Part shown: positions 29,432-38,649 of the stretch, in pieces
Layout: the number at the start of each line of letters is the position of its first letter
Numbering within the stretch: the first letter of the stretch is position 1
Assembly (NCBI GenBank): GCA_963801185.1
Contig: CAWDDW010000003.1
Location: 806,001 to 870,000, forward strand
DNA from: Palsa-601 sp963801185
GTDB lineage: Bacteria > Actinomycetota > Acidimicrobiia > Acidimicrobiales > Bog-793
Direction: 5' to 3'
Length of the DNA stretch: 64,000 nt
Notes under the pieces: model-generated
Database searches by the model: none
What the model saw: the letters and a program-made list of their open reading frames with translations, nothing else
Told to the model about the DNA's origin: nothing
Made by a program: the position numbers and the translations under genes

Positions 29432-30214
29432 CTAGATGGGCGACCGGAGCCTGCGGGCGAGATAGCGGGCGCTGGCGGCGAATTCGTTGACCGGCACCTC
29501 TCCGTGGGTTCCGGGATTGGCGTGAAGCGTCTTGTCGGTGCTGCCGAGCGCGTCGAACAGATCGAACGCCGCCTTCCTCGGGAAGAGCTCGTCGGACCAC
29601 TGGACGAGGAACAGCACCGGGCACGAGACGTTCGCTGCGTCGGTGAGGAGGCGTGCTGTCCTCGGGCCGGCCACGCCCATCAGCCCGAGGACGGCAGCGG
29701 AGATGCGCGGCTCGCCGGCCACGAAGGGGAGCCCGAGGATGGTGCCCATCGAGAGACCCCAGTACCCGACCGGACCGGAGATGTCCTCGAACCCGGAGAG
29801 CGAATCGAGCGCGAGGTGCCAATCGGCGATCATGCGGTCGGTCATCTCGGGGTCGTTCGACCAGAGCGCGGCGAAGTCGAGGAAGGACTGCTGGGGGTCG
29901 TCCCCTCCCTCGCCTCGGCGTGAGCCGTGCACGGGCCCGTCGATCGCCGCCGCAGCGATCGCGAAGTCCCTCACGAGGCTCTTTGCGAGCGCGACCACGT
30001 AGTCCTGGTACTTGCTGCCCGATGCCCCGTGCCCGATGAGCACGAGCGGGCGTGCGCCGCCAGAGGCGCCGCCCGGCCTGGGCCTGGCGTCGCGGCTTGC
30101 TTCCGAGTCGTCGACCGGCGTCCACAGAGCCCCAGGGACCGGATAATTGTCGCCCTCGAGTACGTAACCCCGCCGTCGCACTCCGCCCGCCGACTCGTCC
30201 TCCAGGATCTTCAT
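29432..30214 (-). CDS. Alpha/beta hydrolase (dienelactone hydrolase-like)
   Basis: A 260-residue protein starting at ATG 30214. The nucleophile elbow is GYWGLSMGTILGLPF, the acid is probably the Asp in VQWSDELFP, and the His lies in HANPGTHGEVP. The early PLVLIGHGASGSKYQDYV supplies the oxyanion loop. The substrate is unknown. It follows a GNAT gene on the same strand after 13 bases. Confidence 0.8.
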   Translation of the reverse strand: MKILEDESAGGVRRRGYVLEGDNYPVPGALWTPVDDSEASRDARPRPGGASGGARPLVLIGHGASGSKYQDYVVALAKSLVRDFAIAAAAIDGPVHGSRRGEGGDDPQQSFLDFAALWSNDPEMTDRMIADWHLALDSLSGFEDISGPVGYWGLSMGTILGLPFVAGEPRISAAVLGLMGVAGPRTARLLTDAANVSCPVLFLVQWSDELFPRKAAFDLFDALGSTDKTLHANPGTHGEVPVNEFAASARYLARRLRSPI

Positions 30215-30227
30215 CGCTCCGCGCGCC

Positions 30228-30683
30228 TCATCGCATCGAATGGCGATAGACGTTGGTCTCGCGCACCTCGAAGCCGAGTCGCGTGTAGAGGCGGTTCGCC
30301 GCCTCCCTGCTCGGCCGGGACGTGAGGTCGACGTTGCGTGCGCCACGTCGAGCGGCCTCGTCGAGCGCGGCTGTGACGAGCGCGGCCCCGACACCTCCAC
30401 CCCGTGCCCCGGAGTCGACGACCACGTCTTCGATCACTGCGTGAACGCCGGTGGGGATCCGGTACGTGACGAGCGTGAGCATGCCCTGGAGCCTGGCGCG
30501 CCGGTCGCGGGCGAGGAACAGCACCGCGCCGGGCGCGTCCACGATCTCGATGAGCTCCGACAGTGTGGGCGGCGCCGCGCTCGAGGACACCTGCGGCACG
30601 AGGCGTGCGATCTCCGACACGAGCTCATCGGTCACGTCGGTCGCCACCTCGACCTCGTGGTGGGTGCTCTCGCCCTCCGTCAC
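30228..30683 (-). CDS. GNAT family N-acetyltransferase
   Basis: 151 residues from GTG 30683. The acetyl-CoA motif A is seen as IEDVVVDSGARGGGVGAALV, followed by ALDEAARRGARNVDLTSRPS and a C-terminal YTRLGFEVRETNVYRH, the usual motif B. Its start overlaps the stop of the NUDIX gene by 4 bases, so the two are coupled. The acceptor substrate is unknown. Confidence 0.85.
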   Translation of the reverse strand: MTEGESTHHEVEVATDVTDELVSEIARLVPQVSSSAAPPTLSELIEIVDAPGAVLFLARDRRARLQGMLTLVTYRIPTGVHAVIEDVVVDSGARGGGVGAALVTAALDEAARRGARNVDLTSRPSREAANRLYTRLGFEVRETNVYRHSMR

Positions 30684-31396
30684 GCGTTGTCCTCTTCCGG
30701 CTTGAGCCACACAGGCCTCCGGGGGCGATCGAACAGCACCTCGACTGCCTCTCCCCGGATCGCACGAAACGCGTGGTCCTTCCACATCCCGGCGCCTGCG
30801 AGCGGGCTCGGGAGCTGGTGCTCGGCGAACCACCCGACGTCTGCGCACTCGAGCGGGTGGGCCTTCAGCGAACCGCCGACCGGCCGGAGCTGGAACACGA
30901 GCGAATAGAGCGGGATCTGGGTGATCCCGAGCCTCAGGCCGTCGAGCACCATCACGAGCCGGACAGGCTCGACCTCGATACCCGTCTCCTCGAGGACCTC
31001 CTTTACCGCCACCTCAGCGGCCGAGTAGCCGACGTCCGCCCAGCCGGTCGGGTACAGCCATACACCGGAGTCGGCGCGCTGCACGAGGAGGATCTCTCCT
31101 TGGTCGTTGCCGACGACGGCGCCGATTGCGATTTTCGGCGTCACGTATCCGGGAACGCCCGATCCGACACCCTTCAGCCACTCGTTGACGAGATCGCCGG
31201 CTTGAAGCGACCCGACCGGCTGGCCCTCGCTCGCGAGCTGTCTGGCAGCGACGGCGCGGATCTCGCCCGCGACGTGCAGGATCTCCTGGAAGCGTTCCTG
31301 CTCGTAGAGGCTCTCGGTGAACCCGAGGCCGGTCTGGGCGATGGATGCCAGCGCCTCCGACCAGCGGACGAGGTCCCGAGCGCCCACAGCGCCCAT
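30680..31396 (-). CDS. NUDIX hydrolase with N-terminal NUDIX-associated domain
   Basis: The N-terminal helical domain (WSEALASIAQTGLGFTESLY, ERFQEILHVAGEI) is typical of ADP-ribose pyrophosphatase-like proteins. The Nudix box follows as GWADVGYSAAEVAVKE-VLEETGI. Compared with GX5EX7REUXEEXGU it has Tyr for the first Glu and Lys for Arg, while the metal-binding EE is kept. I favour ATG 31396 because the family begins about there; an upstream in-frame ATG at 31504 would add 36 low-complexity residues. It heads a NUDIX-GNAT-hydrolase run. Confidence 0.8.
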   Translation of the reverse strand: MGAVGARDLVRWSEALASIAQTGLGFTESLYEQERFQEILHVAGEIRAVAARQLASEGQPVGSLQAGDLVNEWLKGVGSGVPGYVTPKIAIGAVVGNDQGEILLVQRADSGVWLYPTGWADVGYSAAEVAVKEVLEETGIEVEPVRLVMVLDGLRLGITQIPLYSLVFQLRPVGGSLKAHPLECADVGWFAEHQLPSPLAGAGMWKDHAFRAIRGEAVEVLFDRPRRPVWLKPEEDNA

Positions 31397-31621
31397 GACC
31401 GCCTCGGCATCCTCGGCACCCTCGGCCCGAGCGTCCGCCGGGTGCTCCTCTTCGACCTGATCCGGCACGGAGGTTGACGCTACCGCTCCCCGCCCTCCAG
31501 GCATGGCCGCATGGCCGCGAGAAGGTCAATTCGGTGAGCCCCGCCCCGAGGAGCCGAAGTCCGGTCGGTCGTGTCGGCGGGACTGTCACGCCCGAGCCAC
31601 CTGGCGGCGCGATCATTGAGC

Positions 31622-31858
31622 ATGGCCGTCAATGATGACTGTCGCCACTACATCAGGCAGACCGTGCGGGGGACCGAGCGCCTCGAGCGATGTCGTCTAG
31701 GCGCGAACGAAACGATTCCCTTCGGTTGCCCTGAGGGCTGCGTGTTCTACGAGCCGCGCCGAACCTCACCCGCCGGCTGGCAGGTCCCACGGCCCGGGGC
31801 CGGGCCGACCGGCAGCCCGGGTGGCGGACCGGCCGGTGGCCCCGCCGGGGGCCGCTGA
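31622..31858 (+). CDS. Small Cys-containing actinobacterial protein of unknown function
   Basis: 78 residues with four cysteines in DCRHYIRQTV, RCRLGANETIPFGCPEGC and VFYEPRR, a pattern I recognise from short uncharacterised actinobacterial proteins; possibly a zinc-binding module. The tail is a Gly/Pro repeat (GGGPAGGPAGG). It starts at ATG 31622. The acyl-CoA ligase gene follows on the same strand after 80 bases. No function is claimed. Confidence 0.6.
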   Translation: MAVNDDCRHYIRQTVRGTERLERCRLGANETIPFGCPEGCVFYEPRRTSPAGWQVPRPGAGPTGSPGGGPAGGPAGGR

Positions 31859-31938
31859 CACGCCTCATTGGCGCCGACCCCTCCCCGATGTGCAATCCTC
31901 GGTGGCGAGCGGGAGAGTGCGAAAGGGGAGGAGCCTGG

Positions 31939-33639
31939 ATGGTGCTCAGCTACGAGGAAGCGATCGCAGCCGTCACCGCGCCTGGGCAACGTTTCGAACT
32001 AGGGACCGCGACTGTGAGGGGCGTCGAGACACCGCTTTTCGTCAACGCCCCGCCCAGCCTGCGCGACGCGCTCGCGATGGCGCACTTGCGTGGAGAGGCT
32101 GAGTTTCTCGTCTACGAGGACGAGCACTGGAGCTTCGGGGACGTAGGACGCCATGTGGGAGCGCTTGGCGCCCTCCTCGTCGATCACTACGGGGTCCGCA
32201 AGGGGGACAGGGTGGCGATCGCGATGCGGAACTACCCCGAGTGGATCGTGTCGTTCGCCGCAATCCTGTCCATCGGCGCCATATCCGTCTCGATGAACGC
32301 ATGGTGGACCGAAGAAGAGATCGACTTCGCGCTCGAGGACTCGGGCGCCAAGGTCGTGATCGCCGACGCCGATCGGGCGAGGCGCAGCGCCGGCCCGGCT
32401 GAGCGCCTCGGCGCGAGGATCCTCATTGTCCGGGCGCCGGAGGGCACGGCGCTGCCGGAGGGTGCCGAACGCGTCGAGGACCTGCTCGATCTCGATGCAG
32501 AGCTCCCCGCAGTCGCCATCGACCCGGACGACGACGCCACGATCCTCTACACCTCAGGCACGACCGGGCACCCGAAGGGAGCGGTCTCGACTCATCGGGC
32601 GATTCTTCAGTCGCTAATGGGTTTCGGGTGCCGTGTGACGGCGGAAGCGCTGCGCCGCCCGCCCGCCGCCGCGCCCGCCACCGGCACCGCCACGGCCGCC
32701 CCTAGCCCGGCGTTCATCCTCGTCGTCCCGCTCTTCCACGTCACCGGCTGTGTCGCCGTGATGCTGTCGTGCTATCTCGGCGGGGCGAAGCTCGTGATCA
32801 TGTACAAGTGGGAGCCCGAGCGGGCATTGGAGCTCATCGAGCGCGAGCAGGTCACGAACTTCGTGGGTGTCCCGACCCAGAGCTGGGACCTGCTCGAGAG
32901 CCCGCGGTTCAAGGAGTTCGACACCTCGAGCCTCGAGAGCGTCGGCGGCGGGGGAGCTCCTGCACCGCCCGAGCTCGTACGGCGGGTCGCGTCCAACTTC
33001 GGGAGCGGCCGGCCCGGGATCGGCTACGGGATGACCGAGACGAACGCATATGGCCCCCAGAACGCGGGTGAGGACTACTTGAGCCACCCGACGAGTACTG
33101 GGCGCGGCACCCCGATCCTCGAGATCGAGGTTCGCGACCCTGACGGGAACGCCCTCCCGACAGGCGAGCGTGGTGAGATCTGGTTCCACGGGCCCCACCT
33201 CATCCGTGGCTACTGGAACAACCCCGAGGCCACCGCCGAGACGATCGTCGACGGCTGGTTGCGCTCGGGAGACGTCGGGCGGGTGGACGCCGAGGGCTTC
33301 GTGTACGTCGAGGACCGGGCGAAGGACATGGTTCTGCGCGCGGGCGAGAACGTCTACTCGGCCGAGGTCGAAGCCGTGATCTACGAGCACCCCGCCGTAT
33401 ACGAGGTCGCAGTCTTCGGCGTGCCGCACGAGCGTCTCGGCGAGGAGGTCGCCGCAGTCGTCTTCCCGAAGCCGGGAGCCGCGATCACGGTGGAAGAGCT
33501 CCAGGCCCATGTCGCCAAACACCTCGCCGTGTTCAAGGTGCCGACGCGGGTCGTCATCGTGGGTGACACATTGCCGCGCAACGCCGCCGGCAAGATCCTG
33601 AAGCGCCAGCTGCGAGACGAGCTCGTCGCAAATGCCTGA
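31939..33639 (+). CDS. AMP-dependent acyl-CoA synthetase/ligase
   Basis: ANL-superfamily enzyme, about 566 residues. The P-loop reads ILYTSGTTGHPKGAV; A5 reads GIGYGMTETNAYGP; A7-A8 read GWLRSGDVGRVDAEGFVYV and DRAKDMVLRAGENVYS; the catalytic lysine is in NAAGKILKRQL. It is likely a fatty-acid or related carboxylate CoA ligase. The ATG at 31939 has a strong GGGGAGGAG site 6 bases upstream. An Ala/Pro-rich insert (residues 242-254) is unusual. The substrate cannot be assigned. Confidence 0.88.
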   Translation: MVLSYEEAIAAVTAPGQRFELGTATVRGVETPLFVNAPPSLRDALAMAHLRGEAEFLVYEDEHWSFGDVGRHVGALGALLVDHYGVRKGDRVAIAMRNYPEWIVSFAAILSIGAISVSMNAWWTEEEIDFALEDSGAKVVIADADRARRSAGPAERLGARILIVRAPEGTALPEGAERVEDLLDLDAELPAVAIDPDDDATILYTSGTTGHPKGAVSTHRAILQSLMGFGCRVTAEALRRPPAAAPATGTATAAPSPAFILVVPLFHVTGCVAVMLSCYLGGAKLVIMYKWEPERALELIEREQVTNFVGVPTQSWDLLESPRFKEFDTSSLESVGGGGAPAPPELVRRVASNFGSGRPGIGYGMTETNAYGPQNAGEDYLSHPTSTGRGTPILEIEVRDPDGNALPTGERGEIWFHGPHLIRGYWNNPEATAETIVDGWLRSGDVGRVDAEGFVYVEDRAKDMVLRAGENVYSAEVEAVIYEHPAVYEVAVFGVPHERLGEEVAAVVFPKPGAAITVEELQAHVAKHLAVFKVPTRVVIVGDTLPRNAAGKILKRQLRDELVANA

Positions 33640-33657
33640 CTGACAGGCCGCGGCCCC

Positions 33658-34467
33658 TCAACGACCCGTCGGCGGACGCCCTTGGTTGAGGTTGCCCGAG
33701 CGCAGACCTTCCCAGTCGACAGTCACGTACCGGTAGCCGGCGGAGCGCACGGCTGCCACGACCGCTTCGCGCTCTGACAAGAGCCGGGGGAGCGCCGCCA
33801 CAGGCACCTCCACCCGGGCCAGCTCGCCGTAGTGTCGAACCCTCACGTCGTCGAACCCGAGGCGCTTCAGGCCCGACTCGGCCCGAGCGACCTCTGTCAG
33901 CACGCCGAGCGAGACCACGGTGCCGTAGGGCACCCGCGAGGCGAGGCAGGCAGCAGCCGGTTTGTCGGCCGTGCGCAATCCCAGCTCCGAGGAGAGCTCG
34001 CGGACATCGGCCTTCGTCAATCCCGCAGTCACGAGAGGGAATACAGCGCCGCGCTCGGCGGCCGCCAGCTGGCCCGGCCGGTAGTCCCCGAGATCGTCGA
34101 GGTTGACCCCGAGAGCGACTCTCGCCCCCTTTGCCTCGGCGATCGGCGACAGCGCCTCCATGAGCTCGGTCTTGCAGTGGTAGCACCGGCTCTCGTCGTT
34201 CGCGGCGTAGAGGGGGTTGGCGAGCTCGTCTGTGTCGACCGTCCGCCAGTCGAGCCCCCACTCTGCCGCGAGCGCCCGGCAGTCCGCCAGCTCCTCTGGG
34301 GCAAGCGATGGCGAGACCGCAGTGACACAGGTCACGGCCTCCCGGCCGAGCGTCGCCGTGGCCGCATGTGCCAGCAGCGCGGAGTCAGCACCCCCAGAGA
34401 GACCCACGACCAACCGCCCGACCGCCTCTATCGCTCCCGAGAGCCGTTCGCGTGCACCGGCTGTCAC
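33658..34467 (-). CDS. larE: ATP-dependent sacrificial sulfur transferase LarE family
   Basis: PP-loop enzyme: VVGLSGGADSALLAHAA near residue 20. Further family features are SRCYHCKTELMEAL, ALGVNLDDLGDYRPG and AACLASRVPYGTVVS. LarE adds sulfur to the nickel-pincer nucleotide cofactor of lactate racemase, using its own cysteine or an iron-sulfur cluster. No larB, larC or larA is nearby, so the role may differ (other LarE-like proteins exist). It overlaps the hemQ stop by 4 bases and is convergent with the acyl-CoA ligase. Confidence 0.85.
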   Translation of the reverse strand: MTAGARERLSGAIEAVGRLVVGLSGGADSALLAHAATATLGREAVTCVTAVSPSLAPEELADCRALAAEWGLDWRTVDTDELANPLYAANDESRCYHCKTELMEALSPIAEAKGARVALGVNLDDLGDYRPGQLAAAERGAVFPLVTAGLTKADVRELSSELGLRTADKPAAACLASRVPYGTVVSLGVLTEVARAESGLKRLGFDDVRVRHYGELARVEVPVAALPRLLSEREAVVAAVRSAGYRYVTVDWEGLRSGNLNQGRPPTGR

Positions 34468-35183
34468 GGCCCGGTGACCCCCGCATCGGCGAGGACGGCC
34501 TCGGCGTCACCGACGAAGCCGCTGTAGAAGCGCCCGAACTCGGCGTACAGTGCCGAAGCCGGGTCGAAGCGCATCGTGTAGACGCACTCCTTCAGGTCGT
34601 CTGGACGGGCGCCGAACAACGTCACACCCCACTCGAAGTCGTCCAGTCCGGTCGAGCCCGTGACGAGCTGGAGGACCCGCCCCCGGAACTCACGCCCGAC
34701 GGCGCCGTGGCCGTGCATCAACGAGAGACGCTCCTCGTACCCGAGCGAGTACCAGTTCTCCGCACCTGGGGATCGCCGCTTCGACATCGGGTAGAAGCAG
34801 AAAGCGCTCAAACCCTCCGGCGGCAGCACTGGATAGAGCCGCGCCTGCTTAATGGCCTCGGGCACGCCACCGGCGTACTCGGAGACCTCGGTCAGCGAGA
34901 CGTAAGAGTCGACGACTTCGAGGCCGGCTTCCTGCAACCCTGTCTGGAGCGCCCGCAGCTCCCGCAAGTCGGGCCCGAGGGCGAGAACGCAGAGATCGGC
35001 CTTGTGCCCGAGGATCGAGGCGGTGACCACCTGGTGGTCGGACTTGCGTGCGCGATCGATGGCCTCGAGCGCACGGGAGCGGTTGGGCACAGTGGCGCGC
35101 ACCTTGCAGAACAGGTGCACGACGTTCCAGCCGACTGAGGGCGTTATCGCGTGCGTGCTCGTGGGGTCGGGGAGGGCCGTCAC
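34464..35183 (-). CDS. hemQ: Coproheme decarboxylase (HemQ, chlorite dismutase family)
   Basis: Last step of the coproporphyrin-dependent haem pathway of Gram-positives. Core motifs: YPMSKRRSPGAENWYSL with the catalytic Tyr region, ERLSLMHGHGAVGREFRGRV with the proximal His, and STGLDDFEWGVTLFG. The start is taken as GTG 35183 (VTALPDPTST); about 239 residues. It is co-transcribed with larE. HemQ is a marker of Actinobacteria and Firmicutes. Confidence 0.9.
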   Translation of the reverse strand: MTALPDPTSTHAITPSVGWNVVHLFCKVRATVPNRSRALEAIDRARKSDHQVVTASILGHKADLCVLALGPDLRELRALQTGLQEAGLEVVDSYVSLTEVSEYAGGVPEAIKQARLYPVLPPEGLSAFCFYPMSKRRSPGAENWYSLGYEERLSLMHGHGAVGREFRGRVLQLVTGSTGLDDFEWGVTLFGARPDDLKECVYTMRFDPASALYAEFGRFYSGFVGDAEAVLADAGVTGP

Positions 35184-35219
35184 GGGGCCGAGTCTAGGAA
35201 TGCGAGGGGTGACGCGAGA

Positions 35220-35243
35220 CGAGGGGCGCCGAAGCGCCCCTCG
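35220..35243 (-). terminator. Hairpin terminator downstream of groEL
   Basis: A perfect 10-bp stem (CGAGGGGCGC) closed by a loop that on the reverse strand reads TTCG with a C-G closing pair, the very stable cUUCGg tetraloop. It lies 49 bases past the groEL stop. No U-run follows, which is common for actinobacterial terminators. Confidence 0.7.
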
Positions 35244-35291
35244 CTCAGTTCTGAGTTCTCTGGCCAGTGCAGCCGGCACCGGCCGGGAGGC

Positions 35292-36920
<1,629 letters not shown>

Positions 36921-36963
36921 CTCGGTTGGTCCTCCCTTTGCTCCCGGCACATCTGACCGGGCA

Positions 36964-36990
36964 TTGGCACTCTCATCGATCGAGTGCCAG
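36964..36990 (-). promoter_or_regulatory. CIRCE operator 1 (HrcA site) upstream of groEL
   Basis: TTGGCACTC-N9-GAGTGCCAG, matching the consensus TTAGCACTC-N9-GAGTGCTAA with exact spacing and intact symmetry in the core. It is the one closer to groEL. HrcA repression and heat induction are expected. Confidence 0.88.
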
Positions 36991-36991
36991 G

Positions 36992-37018
36992 TTAGCACTC
37001 ACCGGGTGGGAGTGCTAC
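36992..37018 (-). promoter_or_regulatory. CIRCE operator 2 (HrcA site) upstream of groEL
   Basis: TTAGCACTC-N9-GAGTGCTAC, a one-mismatch match to the CIRCE consensus. It lies one base from operator 1, so two HrcA dimers could sit side by side. It may also affect the divergent MFS gene, whose start is 95 bases away. Confidence 0.9.
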
Positions 37019-37050
37019 CGCCCGATTCATCGCCCGGCCAGCCGGCTGGG

Positions 37051-37100
37051 TAGGTGGTTGAGATTGTCCCCCCATCGGAGGCAACAATCTCAACCACCTA
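37051..37100. promoter_or_regulatory. Perfect 17-bp inverted repeat in front of MFS transporter gene (candidate operator or leader hairpin)
   Basis: The left arm TAGGTGGTTGAGATTGT (37051-37067) is exactly complementary to the right arm at 37084-37100, around a 16-base spacer. The right arm ends 12 bases before the transporter GTG start. TTGAGA in the left arm and AACAAT in the right arm could be promoter elements, so a dimeric repressor bound here would block transcription. Alternatively the transcript forms a long hairpin just before the ribosome site. No regulator gene is adjacent. Confidence 0.7.
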
Positions 37101-37112
37101 AGGTGAGAAGGC

Positions 37113-38336
37113 GTGACCGAGGCCCCTGCCATCGCCGGGGGCAGACGGCGGGCGGGCGTCCCTCGCAGGCTCGTTCTCCTCCTCGCAGTCGCCACCGGCG
37201 TCGCGGTCGCCAACAACTACTACTCCCAACCTCTCCTCGCTGCGATGCGGGCCACCTTCCACACCGGCGCAAGCGAGGCGGGGCTCATCGTGACCGCTGC
37301 GCAGGTCGGGTATGCGGCTGGGCTGCTGTTACTCCTGCCTCTCGGGGACTTGCTCGAGCGCCGGCGCCTCGTCGTCGTGATGAGCCTCTTGTGCGGGGTC
37401 GGCCTCCTCGGCGTCGCTGCCTCCCCGGTTATGCCGGTCCTGTTCGCGGCGGCCGCGCTCGTCGGCGGCACGTCGGTCGTCGCGCAGATACTCGTGACCT
37501 TCAGCGCGTCGCTCGCCGGCGACGAAGAGCGGGGGAAGGTTGTCGGCTCGGTGATGAGCGGCCTCCTGCTCGGGATACTCCTCGCCCGGACGGCGGCGGG
37601 CTACATCGCCCAAGCGTCCTCGTGGCGTGTGGTGTACCTCGTCGCGGCCGGACTGATGGCCCTGCTCGCCCTCGTCCTGTGGCGCCATCTCCCGACCTAC
37701 AAGGAGTCACAGCAGCTGAGCTACCCGGCGGTGATCGCATCAGTCGGGCGGCTGTTCAGGGCCGAGCCGGTCCTGCGCCGCCGCTGCGTCTACGGGCTCT
37801 TGTCCTTCGGGGCCTTCTCGGCGTTGTGGACGAGCCTCGCGTTCTTGCTCTCGGGCGCGCCCTACCACTACGGAACGGGAACGATCGGGCTCTTCGGGCT
37901 CGTCGGGGCGGCTGGAGCCGGGATGGCGTCGCTGGCGGGCCGCCTCGCCGATCGCGGCCACCAAGCCACGGTGACCACCTTGACGGCCTTGGCGATCCTC
38001 GCCGCTTTCGTCTTGATGTGGCTGGCGCCGCACGTCCTCTGGGCGCTCATCGCAGGCATCGTGGTGCTCGACCTCGGCTGCCAGGGCATCCACATCTCCA
38101 ACCAGAGCGAGATCTACAAGCTCGCTCCGCAAGCCCGCAGCAGGGTGAACGCCGGCTATATGACCTGCTACTTCGTGGGCGGGACGCTCGGATCGGTCGG
38201 CTCGGCGCTCTGCTACGGATCAGGCGGGTGGTCGGCGGTGTGCGCGCTCGGCGTCGGTTTCGGCGGGCTCGCCTGGTTGATCTCTCTCACGGAGCGGAGA
38301 TTCCAGCGGCGCTCGGTCCTCACTCGCACCGCCTGA
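37113..38336 (+). CDS. MFS transporter
   Basis: 407 residues with about 12 hydrophobic helices. The N-terminus reads VATGVAVANNYYSQPLLAA, typical of a bacterial MFS efflux/uptake subgroup. The loop 2-3 motif A is seen as GDLLERRRLVVV, and a second half-repeat as GRLADRGHQATV. The start is GTG 37113 with GAAGG just upstream. It is divergent from groEL and controlled by the inverted repeat region. The substrate is unknown. Confidence 0.87.
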   Translation: MTEAPAIAGGRRRAGVPRRLVLLLAVATGVAVANNYYSQPLLAAMRATFHTGASEAGLIVTAAQVGYAAGLLLLLPLGDLLERRRLVVVMSLLCGVGLLGVAASPVMPVLFAAAALVGGTSVVAQILVTFSASLAGDEERGKVVGSVMSGLLLGILLARTAAGYIAQASSWRVVYLVAAGLMALLALVLWRHLPTYKESQQLSYPAVIASVGRLFRAEPVLRRRCVYGLLSFGAFSALWTSLAFLLSGAPYHYGTGTIGLFGLVGAAGAGMASLAGRLADRGHQATVTTLTALAILAAFVLMWLAPHVLWALIAGIVVLDLGCQGIHISNQSEIYKLAPQARSRVNAGYMTCYFVGGTLGSVGSALCYGSGGWSAVCALGVGFGGLAWLISLTERRFQRRSVLTRTA

Positions 38337-38373
38337 CGGGAGCGATGACCCGGCTAGCCCCCGCCAGCCCCGG

Positions 38374-38649
38374 CTAGCCCCCGGCAACCGCCGGCACGAT
38401 CGAGACGGTCGCGCCGTCGGAAACTGCCGTGTCGAGGCCATCGAGGTACCGCACGTCCTCCTCCGCGACGAACACGTTGACGAAACGCCGCAAAGTCCCC
38501 TGCTCATCCAACAACCGCGCCTCGATTCCCGGGTGCTGCGCCTCGACCGAGCCGATCAGCTCCCGCACGGTGCCGGCGGGGACCGCGAGCTCGCCCACCC
38601 CACCTGTGAGCGTACGAAGCTGCGCAGGAACTCGAACGGTGACGCTCAC
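38374..38649 (-). CDS. cysO: MoaD/ThiS-type sulfur-carrier protein, CysO-like
   Basis: 91 residues with a beta-grasp pattern and the C-terminal diglycine needed for thiocarboxylate formation (TVSIVPAVAGG). It resembles M. tuberculosis CysO along its length: RRFVNVFVAEEDVRYLDGLD matches the RFVNIYVNDEDVR region and the ends coincide. The GTG start overlaps the stop of the ThrC-like gene by 3 bases, so the two are coupled. In mycobacteria CysO-COSH gives sulfur to CysM; here its partner is a threonine-synthase-type PLP enzyme, and no cysM or mec gene is present. An activating MoeB-type enzyme must be elsewhere. Confidence 0.85.
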   Translation of the reverse strand: MSVTVRVPAQLRTLTGGVGELAVPAGTVRELIGSVEAQHPGIEARLLDEQGTLRRFVNVFVAEEDVRYLDGLDTAVSDGATVSIVPAVAGG

